This document shows, piece after piece, positions 30,501 through 40,076 of a stretch of 43,070 bases of DNA. The notes beneath the pieces were generated by a model. The model ran no database searches, was not told the DNA's origin, and saw nothing but the letters and a program-made list of their open reading frames with translations. The stretch comes from Triparma columacea. Taxonomy: Eukaryota > Sar > Bolidophyceae > Parmales > Triparmaceae. The stretch is taken from assembly GCA_030267965.1 (NCBI GenBank), contig BRYA01000331.1, positions 1 through 43,070 on the forward strand, given 5' to 3'. Every line of letters begins with the position of its first letter. Position 1 is the first letter of the stretch. Both the position numbers and the translations under genes were made by a program.

Positions 30501-31623
30501 GTCGACGGAGGATGTTGTTAGAATGTGCGAGAAACACGCCCTTTACAGCGTCGCTCTTGAGATTTACAAGGACGGGGCAGAGCGAGGCAGGGTTATGGAG
30601 GTCGTCGCCGAGAAGCACGTTAAGGACGGGTTCCCAGGGGCCGCGGTTAGCCTGCTTCTGGGGCTAGGGAAGTTCGGGAGGGCGGTGGAGATTGCCAAGA
30701 TTGAGAACGACTGGGAGGCCGTCATGACGTACTTTGGGAGCGTGGATGAGGAGGAGAGGGAGGAGATGGCAGACGTCGTAGAGGAGCTCGTCGAGTACAT
30801 GGAGGTTAGCAAAAAGAGGCTCGACCTGTGGCGGGCCTCCACCCTACTGCTGCAGTACGACCCGACGAACGACAACCAAGAGAGGGCCATCAAGTTGCTC
30901 ACCTCGGGATGCTACTTCATCGCGGCAGCGAGGGAGTGCGGGAGGCTCAACTTGCCAAAGGCGCTGCTCGGGAGCGTGCTGGATAGCGCGAGGAACGCAG
31001 CGAGGATGGTCAGCACGGATATTGAGGAGAGGAGGGTAAAGTTCAAGGTAAATTTTGAGAATTACTTGAAGAGCAAGGAACTATATGACGAGAATGAGAG
31101 GAGGAAGGAAGAAGAGGGCTTCAACGAGGGCGAAGGCTTCGGCACTGGGGGTAACGGAAGCGAATATTCTGCGGCTACGAGCTTCTCGAACATTAGCATG
31201 AGCTCAAATCTTTCGGCCAAGTCGTACACGAGCGGCTACTCCGGTACGTCCACGGCTTTCACGTTCAACAAGGGTGACAATCAGTCGGGTGGTAAGTTCA
31301 AGAGCAACAGGGAGGCGAACAAGATCAAGAACAGAGAGCGGAGGAACGCCAAGAGGCTCGCCAAGAAGATGCAGCCCGGCAGCATCGAGGAGGTCAGGTA
31401 CTACAAGGGCGTGCTGGTAGAGTGCAAGGTCGGGGAGGAGGAGAGGGACAAGATCGTGGACACCATCAACTACCTCGTCAGGGAGGGAGAAGTTGAAGGA
31501 CTTGCGAAAAGGCTCTGGAAGAGCTACGAGGGCATGAGGGACGAGGTCGGGGAGGGCGGGTTAGACTTTTTGGAGATGGACCAATTACCTGGCAACGTCA
31601 ATGCGTTGTTCGAACTGCTTTAG
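27502..31623 (+). CDS. ELP1: Elongator complex subunit 1 (Elp1/IKI3/IKAP)
   Basis: Single-exon gene of 1373 residues; family members are about 1300-1350. Elp1 is the scaffold of the Elongator complex, which modifies uridine 34 of tRNA wobble positions in the cytoplasm. The N-terminal ~750 residues are beta-rich and match the WD40 propeller region, though diverged and Asn/Thr-rich at first. From about 770 the helical TPR-like part is characteristic: VLRTIRKLIGDRKWREAFDL, RLKVDFNFLCDY, YEEAIGTYDFELAKGVAMGS and GRYLVDVRLKRWEKAVRNL. A Lys/Arg-rich segment at about 1260-1290 (ANKIKNRERRNAKRLAKKM) fits the tRNA-binding basic region, and the C-terminal dimerisation helices follow. In-frame stop TAA lies at 27490, so the ATG at 27502 is well supported. 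The 5' third is AT-rich and the 3' half GC-rich. It converges on the next gene with a 58-bp gap. Confidence 0.93.
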   Translation: MVATYCTLSPTRHTASIGPNIGYDAYKSSSNVSVDEYTHIASLPFGIHLLRNGTLSFNHRPEGLNTTNETNKTDKNGDKHIPNYMTPLPLNIITLVSEQDEQVSQTNNTNELIIASSHKLLNTDVFELTSVTTTRVLHTIITRIQSSPTNYHYYAASSEFGDFDFHVTHCILTSDFIACASGEGRVIGLTRPRSNLSNSTLPDDEVDDYDDGEEYIDSITTGCDLCYDYKLGYTPVDLKTDGGDRICFIGHPFHSSSDSVVSSEEGFGGELRSIRSGSLYGYLRPTGVDDGDALQNRRVQTRQAIVDSSKDTTQGSSTGYFGYKFVPSTLTMSTGESLSLTSRNAGVTAVIGKEGKKKFWIYMYEKNGMERRKVRVSKTWTATTNIEDKGEVEYKDMKFSKEGEVLLLTTGMGGGVTSTAVLTCDNYQWTCSLKVKWGGGVREYGGFETIVKGAVMEVFGKRKDGSIEVWEVKEKQVGPIDGGMVTWIDGDELKGTDMGRNVIPSPMAEIGIKDKSGIYYVRGWRMGKEEGVVEMEDGVGWIKDGKFNGVLETGRVRGLEVDRRTNAAVYIKEGTTKSIVVRDLTTGEVRATYDGNMEDVFEVVDGSHAVRWGEGEDKKAEVFELETNQTLHELMEEGVPIKIEVLYPDPNDPDERKMVLSLTSTSRLYLNDRILSTSVTSFVVSRSHGFLVYCTNDGNPLLHCEDVTRLMRSDEMDGVDQDEGSGWREEGRTIERDTVVVAVTEDKPNVILRHHRGNYEGVTPRPIVLRTIRKLIGDRKWREAFDLCRRLKVDFNFLCDYKPMEFMEDIGGFVKGVKKGDWISLFVATLQGADFSRFKYPDYLNPPKPMEHESEEIQRHFQDKTNIICRALRAHMISLDPSRHLKPILSTYAKQTPPLLPDALALIKSTSPSVTSKEAQAAIKYLAFLCTYEVLYEEAIGTYDFELAKGVAMGSQMDPKVYLRELGTLENEEELRGRYLVDVRLKRWEKAVRNLAASGGSTEDVVRMCEKHALYSVALEIYKDGAERGRVMEVVAEKHVKDGFPGAAVSLLLGLGKFGRAVEIAKIENDWEAVMTYFGSVDEEEREEMADVVEELVEYMEVSKKRLDLWRASTLLLQYDPTNDNQERAIKLLTSGCYFIAAARECGRLNLPKALLGSVLDSARNAARMVSTDIEERRVKFKVNFENYLKSKELYDENERRKEEEGFNEGEGFGTGGNGSEYSAATSFSNISMSSNLSAKSYTSGYSGTSTAFTFNKGDNQSGGKFKSNREANKIKNRERRNAKRLAKKMQPGSIEEVRYYKGVLVECKVGEEERDKIVDTINYLVREGEVEGLAKRLWKSYEGMRDEVGEGGLDFLEMDQLPGNVNALFELL

Positions 31624-31681
31624 GGTTAATTAAATTGTTGCTTTTCGACATGAATAGATGAAGGTCTCTTTAATTTAGCTA

Positions 31682-34600
31682 CTAGTAGTGGTTTGGCGAA
31701 GAATAGTTGAATGGAACACTCGAACGCACGCTCGTTTTACTTGCTGCCATTTTCTTCCCTCCGCTTCCTCCCTTCTTGACCCTTTCCATTATGCTCTCGT
31801 GCACAGGCAGTTGGACAGGGACCGTGCCCATGTCTCTCTTGGCTGTCAATCTCTTAATAGTCATGTTCTGCGCTCTGAGGTGGGCGCTAGCGGCCTCCTT
31901 GAACCTGACCAGCTCAGACATTTCCCTCTCCTTCTCCCTCTCGACCTCCCGGATGCGGTTCTCCATCATTGCCTTCGACCTCGAGAGCTCTTCCCGCAAT
32001 TGGGCCAATTCGTCTTGGGAGGGTTGGGGGGATTGGTAGTAGGGCACCGGGGGTGGGTAGGGAGTGGAATAGGGCTGCATGGCTTGGTTTTGCTGCTGCA
32101 CTAGCGGTTGAACGGGTGGACTTGGTTGTTGTGGTACTGGCTGCTGTTGCTGCTGTTGCTGCTGTACTCTCTGCTGCTGCTGACTCAAAAGCAGCGAAAG
32201 GAGCTGTTGCTGTACGTTGCTGTCATTGCTACCGTTACTGTTGCTGGTCTGGCTCAGGGTAAGTGCACTTAGAAGAAGGTTATTGAGGTCGGGGGTGGGC
32301 GCAGGAGCTGCAGCGAATTGACCAATATTATTGGCCTCCATCGTTGAACCTGCAACACTCTCCTCCTGTCCTACGGCATCTTTCCTCCTCGCCGTTATCA
32401 GCCACTTCCTTACCCACCCCTGAATCACCTTTGCTGCCGTTCGATTGATGATGGTGTTGGAGAAACTTCGGGGCTTGACTTGTTTCTTACTCGCCGCCGC
32501 CACGAGCGTCGCCTCCTTCACCTGCGATTCCACCTCTTCGAATCCCTCCTCCTCCGCTTCTGCCGCATCGTACCGCCTGTAAGGTTTTTTCCTCTCTCTC
32601 CTCCCCCAAGCCATCTCCTTCTCGCTCTCTGTCTCCATTTCGTCCATTGCTGCTGCCGCCCCTCCTCCTCCGATCAATACCACATGTTCTTTCTCTCCAA
32701 GGAGTTCCTCCCTATCCTGGTTGCTCAAGTAACCCTGCTTAATGCGCTGATCGCGCACCTTCATATTATGAGCGCTTTCTTTGGCCTGTTTTGCCTTTGC
32801 GATGAATGCTTGGAGGTCGTGGATAGCATTCTCTTCGACGGCCTCGTCCGTAATTGTTTGGAACGAGCTTTCGTTGTTTCGGGGAACCGTGAGGTTAGAG
32901 ATGAATGAAGCCTCCTGCATTAAATTGTGGTTCTCCCCGTGTCGCTTCTCCCTCAGGGTGGTATTATTGGCCACCGCATGGTGAGAGAAGTTGGACGAAA
33001 TGTCCGTTGGGGCTACAAAAAAGAATTCCATCTTTTCAGGCGAGAATGGATCCGTCCTAGGTGCCTCATCCCCCGACATATCCATCTTCAACAGTGCTAT
33101 GCTCGCCTTTCTGGAGCTCCTTGCATTTTCCCCCAGCTTGTCCAATCCCACACTCTCGACAAACTTCTCGACAGCAGTGGTAAATCCAACGTCGTCGACG
33201 CTGTTCTTGAGCAAAACTGAACTGAGCAGACCCTCAAAGACTGAACGCCGTACGTTCTTGTTGTCGTTGTATTTGTGTATTAGGGCGAAGGCTTGTTGCG
33301 CCTCCTCGACCGTATACCGCGGAGTTATGCACTTAGCCAGGTGAAATATCTGCGACGAGCGTGGGTTCGCGCTTAGATTGTTGTCTTTGCGAGTTCAACT
33401 AGTTTTGCTTTTCACTCACCTCCTCGAGCTCCACTCCCCCCGTTTCGCTGCACATGAGGACGCGAAGGGCACCGTCGATAATTCTGCGCCTGTACTGAGA
33501 TCCTCTCACGGCGGCAAGGTAACCCTTGCCCATCTGGGAGATTTTTTTGTCATCAAGAACGCCGAGCCTTCTCCCGCAGAAAACGAGAAAGTTCTGCTCG
33601 GAGAGCTCCGACCCGACGTTGTCTCCGTCTAAGATGTATGCCGAAGAACTGTCATCGTAAGTGAGGGCCCAGTCGAAGCCAAGGTACTGTCCGAAGTGCT
33701 TTACTACCTTGGGGGCTAGAGAGTTCATGGGGGACTTTGGCATAACGCGAAATGCCGCCCTCACAAAGTGCGAGGTCTTCGCAGATGGCTTGGGGAAGCG
33801 GGAAGAATGACTCGACGTGGAATGGGCGATAGAATTGGTGAAGGAAGCGAAGGAGGCGTCGCCGGGAATATCCTCTGCAGGAGCTGGGGCGTCTGTGGCT
33901 GGGACGTTGAGTGGCTCCGGCTCCTTGGCAGGGGAGGGGGGCGCCGTCTGCCTCAAAGGCGACTGCAAAATCCCAGCGTTTTGGCCGACGATTCCCTTGC
34001 TGCCCTCTAGTTCCTCCACGACGGCCATGAAATCGTGCACAGAGTTTGCGACCGCTTCGTCGGTGTAGTCCTCGACGAGGCGCGACAAAAATCCAAGGAG
34101 GACCTTCTCCCTAACCTTTTCGTCGTCGTCGGACCTGAGGAGGGACATCTTGATCTCGTTGCAGTCGTCCCAGGAGAAGCCCTTCTTGAGGCAATGCCCC
34201 AGGTGGTAAAGGTGGAGATAGTCTACACTGGACAGCGGTGCTTGCTCCCTGGTGATGAGAGCCGCACTGTTGAGAAGCTCTCTCTTTCTTTCGCTCGTCG
34301 TCTTGTACGCGATGAAGCCCTCGATTAGGGAAAGGAGATTCCTGTATTCGAAGGACTTTTGGGTGATCTTCCCGTTCACAAAGGATACAAACATTGAGTG
34401 GTCGACCTTGTTGACGCTCTTGAACTCCAAGTGGCTAGCGTGACTGGCAACCCCGAGGGTGAGGAGCTCTGACTTTAGCTTGGTGACGTCCCCGGCCCAC
34501 TCCAGCCCCAAGAACCTTCCAAAGTCGACGAGAGCTGCGAGCCGTATCGTCTGGGACGGTGCATTGGAGGAGGCTGTGGCAATGACAGTGAATGTCCGCG

Positions 34601-36028
34601 AGAGGAGCGTTTTCAGAGGGCCTGTTAGAGGGGATTGGGGAGGCAGAGGGATCGGCTGGAAATCCTTCGCGAGTTGGTTTATTTGTTCTTCCGTCGGGTT
34701 GAGAGATGCCGTGAGGGGGACGGTGGGGGCGGGGGGGGCGGATGACGAGTCGAGCTGTGCGGCGTGTGCGGCCAGTCAAGCGAGAAAAAAGGGGGCTGCG
34801 TTAGTTTGTAGTATATGAGGGGAAGTTCTCCGCTTCTTGTCCCATTATCTTACCTGCTGATCATGCGCCTTCTGCTCCTTCTTCGATAGGATGTAGTTGT
34901 ACCTCATCTTAGCCTTCTTGATCCCGTCCGCGGGGCTGACGACCTTGGTCTGCTCGATGGTAGGCTCGAGGGGCGCGTAGTCCCTCAAGCCTGCGCTGTA
35001 CCCCTTCTGATGAGGGTCGAGGATGGTGTTGAAGACGGCGGGGTTGGGGGTGTTGGAGGTCGACATTAGGGGACGGGGGGCGCGGGGGGTACGGGGCTTC
35101 TGCTTGGCGGACTCGTCTGTACAGGTGATGTTGAGGAGGACCTTGGAGGGCTTGGCATTGGCGCCCTTTACATTTATCTCAGAGTCAAAGTGGGAGCGGG
35201 TAGGGTAGAGGTTGATCCAGACGGTCTTGCTTTCGACGTCGGGTTGGGTCTTTGGTGCTCCGCACCAGTTGAGGTAGTCATGCAAGGGGAGATAGCCTGC
35301 GCCAATGAGCTCCTCGGTGCCCGACTTAGTGTTGTCTATGACCATGACCTGAAGGCAAGGGTCCTTGTACTCTAAAGAGTGCGAACCCGCCTGGTTGGAC
35401 ATGTCGACGCTATAGTCCTGGTTGTATATCGGATCAGTCGTCTTGAACTTCTTCTTGGTTCTCCAGTGGGTGGGAGCGTTGAGGGTGAAGGAGGTGGAAT
35501 TCCGAGATGCTGACATGGATTGGGATTTGCTGCGTGTGTGGAGGAAAAGGGGGAGGGGGGAGGGGGGAGGCTGTGTAAGCGTTTTGCCTTGCAAGCATCA
35601 ACCTCCTCTCTCACTCATCAAGCTCACCTTATGTCACTTCCTTCAACCAAATGAAGAAGGACGTACGTAGAGGGCGGTATGGTCTCATAGGCCGATAAAG
35701 GGAGATTACTCGCCTGACTGACGGTTACTTTGAGGGTATCAGTCATCAGAACTGGCTTGGTAGAGGAGGCCGGGGTTCGAGCAAAGGATGATTTGGTTGG
35801 AGATTGAGGCTTGGGGCGCTTCTTGGTCGATGAGCCATTAGTTACCGTCACCTGTTTGACCATTGGAGAAGGAGATAACGATGAAGGAACGTCTATTGAC
35901 TCGTGAAGGAGATCAGAAGGATAAGTAGGAGACTCCCGCCGTGGAGACGAGGATGATAAAGAGTAAGGACTGGAGGAAGAACCCTTGCCGTGCTTGGCTT
36001 TCTTGCCCATGGTATTGCTGGTGGGCAT
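31682..36028 (-). CDS. C2-domain and IQ-motif coiled-coil protein (unknown)
   Basis: Four exons join in frame to 1359 residues: 36028-35628, 35529-34854, 34754-33420, 33349-31682. Ser/Pro/Lys-rich N-terminus (about 1-100), then a C2 domain split over exons 1-2 (TLKVTVSQASNLPLSAYETI; DYSVDMSNQAG; DPCLQVMVIDNT; GYLPLHDYLNW) at about 100-260. Exon 3 encodes two helical modules (SSSAYILDGDNVGSELSEQN and flanks) I cannot name. Exon 4 carries an acidic region, one IQ motif (AAKVIQGWVRKWL, about residue 1110) expected to bind calmodulin, a Gln/Pro-rich tract (about 1165-1235) and a final coiled coil. A second in-frame ATG lies at 36010. The order C2-helical-IQ-polyQ-coil suggests a calcium-responsive cytoskeletal or ciliary protein, but that is inference. 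It is divergent from the small gene at 36160. Confidence 0.7.
32098..32240 (-). repeat. CAG/CAA-type trinucleotide tract (poly-Gln)
   Basis: Imperfect CAG/CAA repeats encode two Gln-rich runs separated by Leu/Ser and Pro in the C2/IQ protein. The codon mixture (CAA interruptions) suggests moderate stability. It lies in coding sequence. Confidence 0.8.
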
Positions 36029-36159
36029 TAAGGGGGTTGGGCGGAGCTATTCGCCGGGGGGGGGGAGGGGGGGATAAAACCTTGATGCAACTGGACAGAC
36101 CGGGGAGGCCAAGGGGCTCAGACAGGGACAATTTTCAGGGTTTTTAAGGTTTTCTCAAA

Positions 36160-36687
36160 ATGCACATTCTGCGCTTTGTGTGCCCCTCTTCGTTCTTCGG
36201 TGGCACAATTCATGCATCAAAACCGACTTGTTTAGTGTCAGTATCTCGTGAGGCATTTTCATCGCCGCTAATCTTGCCAATCGAATGCGGCTTCGATTCT
36301 CTTGTTGAGAATTTGGAAGAATCCTCGCTCGCTATCATATCCTGCACAAACAGTGAGGGTGATTTACTTTCATCCTCGTCGGTGACATCTAAAAATAGAC
36401 TCATCACGACGATCACAGTGAATAGAATGTCTCAATCAAATTTAATGCCACCGACAGGACAAATACTTCCTCCAATACTTCTTCTCTCCCTGTTCCTGTC
36501 GTTCAAGGCGCACTTCAGGCCGCATCAGTCTTCGAGAAGACGAAGGGCGCCAATCACGCCGTATACCCCCGATCTCAATTCTCCAGAGACACCAGCTGAG
36601 GTTCACAGAAGGACCAAGATCAAACTTACTCCAACACGCCTGACTTACAACGATCCAGCGATGTCGACAAATCCGTGGGAGTACTAG
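36160..36687 (+). CDS. Hypothetical 175-residue protein with one membrane segment
   Basis: Single open frame from MHILRFVCPSSFF to MSTNPWEY. I do not recognise it. A mid-region hydrophobic helix (ILPPILLLSLFLSFKAHF, about residues 101-118) is followed by a strongly basic, Pro/Thr-rich tail (SSRRRRAPITPYTPDLN). That pattern would fit an N-out/C-in membrane anchor with positive flanking charge, or a bipartite leader if the true start were ATG-MSQSNLMPPTG at about 36427. It lies between a divergent gene on the left (131-bp spacer) and a convergent HDAC on the right (43-bp spacer), so the position suits a real gene. Confidence 0.5.
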   Translation: MHILRFVCPSSFFGGTIHASKPTCLVSVSREAFSSPLILPIECGFDSLVENLEESSLAIISCTNSEGDLLSSSSVTSKNRLITTITVNRMSQSNLMPPTGQILPPILLLSLFLSFKAHFRPHQSSRRRRAPITPYTPDLNSPETPAEVHRRTKIKLTPTRLTYNDPAMSTNPWEY

Positions 36688-36730
36688 AAATATGGTGCTA
36701 GAAATAAGCCTTCTCTTTTTTCTCACAATT

Positions 36731-39700
36731 TTATGCACTTCCCTTGCGTTGATCCCCCCCCTTTAATTTCTTGGCATCCTCTCCTTCCTCCTCCCCCCCA
36801 CCAATCTCCTCCATTTTTCTCTTCGGGCTCACCTTCCCCTCAGCCTCTGCGCCCTCGTCCCCTTCGCCACCACCTATTCCTCCCCCCTCCTCCCCCTCAA
36901 ATCCCCCTCCCAGTCCCCCCCCCTGCCCCCCCCTCGTACTCCCTCTCCCCCCCTCGTAGCTCACCCCAAGCCGTTCCCCCAGCTTCCCAACCACGCTCCC
37001 GCTGCTATATTTCCTACTCACGGTCCCGAGGTTGACGTTGGCCTTGCTCCTCCCCGTGATCCCCACTAGCGCCCTCGCGCAGGCCCCCGCGTTGCCCGCC
37101 AGGTCACTCAGGTTCAGGCCGCTCGGGCTCTCCGGTGTCTTGCCCGGCTCCGGGGTCTTGGGGGCCGAGGAGGACCCTCCCGTGTCGTCGACGGTCTCCC
37201 CGCGGGCGAGGGCCTCCAGGCGGGCGCGCTCCCGAGCCTTTCTCTCCATGGCCTCCTTGGCGGCGCCGCCTATCACCTTCTTCTTCTTGCCCCCCCCCCC
37301 GATCTTTATGGATCCCCCGCTCCCCTTGTCCTTCTCCGTCTTTCCGTACCCTCCCTCGAGCACCGCGACCATCTTCCCCCCGCAGCAAACGTCTGAGATC
37401 TTCCTGATTATCCCCACCGCCCACGCGTAGTCCTCCTTGCTAAGGTCCAGCCCCACGCTCCCGCTCCTGTTGGCGTCCCTCTTGTTGCCGATGTCCCCCT
37501 TGCTTCCGTCGAAGCCCATGCTCAGCAGCACGAGGTCTGGGTTGAAGGCGCGGAGGCTCGGCGCGATCCGGGACACCAGCTCCCTCCTGAACGCCGCCTT
37601 ACCGTACTGGTCCTCGAGGACCTTGTTGTGACACTGCGATGAGCGGGGCGATGAGGGGATTACGTTAGTGGGTTAATTTTGTTGCGTGGGGTTGGTTGGG
37701 GCAAACATTTAGTTGAAGAGTACCAGTCAGATGCGGGAGCATTTCGATGCTCGTGACACCACCGCCGCTGTTGCTCCGTCTGATTTCGTTCCGTATCTCT
37801 CACCTCCCACATCGGCGGGATCCCGCAGTTGACAATGTTCTTCTCCAGGTCGTCGCAGGCCCCGCTGCCTGGGTAAAAGTTGGGGTCGTAGATGTGCGCG
37901 CTGGCGAAGAAGATATTCTCCGGAACGTCCATGTGTCTCACGATCTCCTCCGTCCCGTTCCCGTGGTGAACGTCGAAGTCAACAATGGCCACCTTCTCCA
38001 CCCCCCCCACGCACTCGAGGGCGTGGAGGGCCCCGACAGCCACGGAGTTGAAGATGCAAAAGCCGCAGCTCGTGCTGCTCGCGACGTGGCCCTTCCAACC
38101 GGCGTGGTGCCCGGGGGGGCGGACGACGACGAAGGAGTTCTTGTACTCGCCGGCGCACACCTTGTCAATGGCGTGGATGACACCCCCCGCTGCCCTGAGG
38201 GCGGCGTCGAGGCTTCCAATTGAGAAGCTGGTGTCGCAGGTGCTCTAAGAGCGGCGAGTAAAGTGAGAGCGAAGAGCGGAGAGAAGCGCGTTGGTAAAGG
38301 TCTTGTTGTTAGTGTTGCCTCTCGTTACATTGCCTTCCCTTTTTCCCTTCCCCATCTCCTCACCTCCTCCTTGAGCCTCGTCAGTCCCTCGACGTCCTTC
38401 TGGACCCTCGGCGTGAGCGCCTCGATCTTCATTTGGCTCCTTGGTGTCTTGGCGTAGAAGTCCCTGCTCATCTTGTGCACCATGTCCACGTAGCTCCCGT
38501 GGTGCGCCCTCCTGATCTGGAACATCGTGGCCCTGTCAAAGTCGGAGGAGAACTCCAGCTCCCCCTTCTTGAACTCGCCCCGGAGGCTCTTCATGATGGC
38601 CGGGATCCTGGCCGGGGCCTCCTGGTGCCCCTCGACTGTGATGTGGCGCTCGCAGTCGGGATGGCTGAGGACGAGGGTCTTGCAGGGGGCCTCCGCCCAA
38701 AAGGGGGACCTGTCGCCGGTGCAGATGTCGACAGCGGCCTCGCCACGCCGGTTCCGGGCCCCGACCCCCATCTTCAGACCCAGCAGGTACTTGATAACCT
38801 TGGACTGGTTGAGGATGGCAGCCCTGTGGAGGGGGGTGTCCCCGTTGGAAGCCGGGCCGTCTAGCTTACCTCCCGCCGCGGCCCAGAGCTGGAGGCCCTT
38901 GACGCTGTTGACCGCCGCGAGCCAGTGCGCCCCCGTGAAGCCCATTGTGTCGAAGGTTGACACCATGCCCACCACCCTGCCCTCGTGCTGGAGGAGGAAC
39001 TCGAGCATCTCGAGGCCGCCTGAGCCCTCGACGAGGCTGCAGCAGACGACGAGGGGGGGCTCACTAGAGTTGTCGTCAGGAGAGGCATCGCCGCTCACAG
39101 GGAGGCAGACAGGGAGGGTGTCGGCCTGGATATCAGATAGGAGCTTGGAGACTCCTTTCACGTTAAGCTTCTTCACCTCAGCGTTAATGGCTATGCGCTG
39201 CTGAATCTCCCCAAAGGTTAAGGTGAACGTTGAGGGAGGTGTCTCGGGTACTGCTGAGGCGATCCTAATGCCCTGTGTTTGGAGGTTTGAGGGTGAATAA
39301 GGGGGTTGAAAAGGGGTTGAAAAGGGGTTGAAACGGGGATGGAGAGGGAATGATGGTGACGGAAAGGGTGGTGGTGATAGCAAGGGTGGTGTTGATGAAT
39401 TTGGTGATGAAAATGTCGTGAATGGGTGAGTATAAAGGGGGTTAGGGAGGGGGGTGGCGTTGGAGTGTTGTGTTTTGTTCAATTTTTGGACGAATTTGAC
39501 GATAAAATAGAGAAAAAATACGATATTATGAAATATATCTATACATATCACCATCAATATACATAATATTACTCACCCCTACACCCTGGATGCCAGGAAA
39601 GCGAGGACTTGGAGGCGGGGGCATAAGGCTGGCCGAATTTTGGGAGGAGCTTTCTGATGTTGCAGAGGACGGGCCCGTTGAAGATGCATTAGAGGAGGAC

Positions 39701-39759
39701 GGTAAGCCACTTTCGTAGCTTTGGGGGATTGAGATATGAAGCGCTGAACCAGGCTTCAT
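36731..39759 (-). CDS. Ankyrin-repeat histone deacetylase (class II-like)
   Basis: Four exons join in frame to 811 residues: 39759-39577, 39272-38364, 38244-37804, 37633-36731; all introns phase 0. The N-terminal Ser/Pro-rich leader is followed by an ankyrin region with one clear repeat (NGDTPLHRAAILNQSKVIKY, about residue 200). The deacetylase domain spans about 245-610: HPDCERHITVEGHQEAPARI entry motif, catalytic RPPGHHAGW (about 404), CGFCIFNSVAVGA, zinc-site VDFDVHHGNGTEE (about 450), PDLVLLSMGFDGSKGD (about 545, with SMGFDG in place of the usual SAGFDA), and LEGGYG (about 602). The zinc-binding Asp-His-Asp set is present. A 200-residue Gly/Glu/Lys-rich tail ends in a basic motif (SPKRKMEE), a possible nuclear signal. 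The substrate is presumably acetyl-lysine on histones or tubulin. It is divergent from the EEP gene. Confidence 0.9.
39301..39340. repeat. Intronic 11-bp tandem repeat
   Basis: AAAGGGGTTGA is repeated about three times inside the 304-bp first intron of the HDAC gene (39576-39273), the longest ordinary intron in the window. A purine-rich GGTGATGA-type tract follows. Confidence 0.7.
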
Positions 39760-40076
39760 TGAACCCTTATATATATGGGCTTTCCGCTCTCCTCTGGGTC
39801 AGGAGATTTTTACCTCATTAATTTTTACCTCATCAACGTAAGCAACGAGAAAGTCCTTTAATTAATAGCGATTTATATCTTTCTTATCCAAATTATCACA
39901 TTCGTGGTCCCTAACACTCCCCCAATCACCCAATTAACCACCCCTTTCCCACCGCTTCTCCCATCGACAGTCCTTAAACTCCATCCACAAAACAATTCAT
40001 CATTATTTCGTCCTATCTGTCGTCCCGTCTCCCACCATTTCTCCTCTTCGTTGTCTTTCTATTAACATCATCCCAA
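39760..40076. promoter_or_regulatory. Divergent promoter of HDAC and EEP genes
   Basis: AT-rich 317-bp spacer. CCCATATATATAAGG on the minus strand (39778-39764) lies only a few bases upstream of the HDAC ATG, too close for a normal TATA box unless the leader is very short. A duplicated TTTTTACCTCATYAA (about 39808-39835) is also present. CT-rich sequence precedes the plus-strand ATG. Confidence 0.4.

Noticed and set aside
36733..37035. Pro/Ser-rich plus-strand ORF
   Set aside because: It is the complement of the Gly/Glu-rich tail of the HDAC, with no independent start context or domain.
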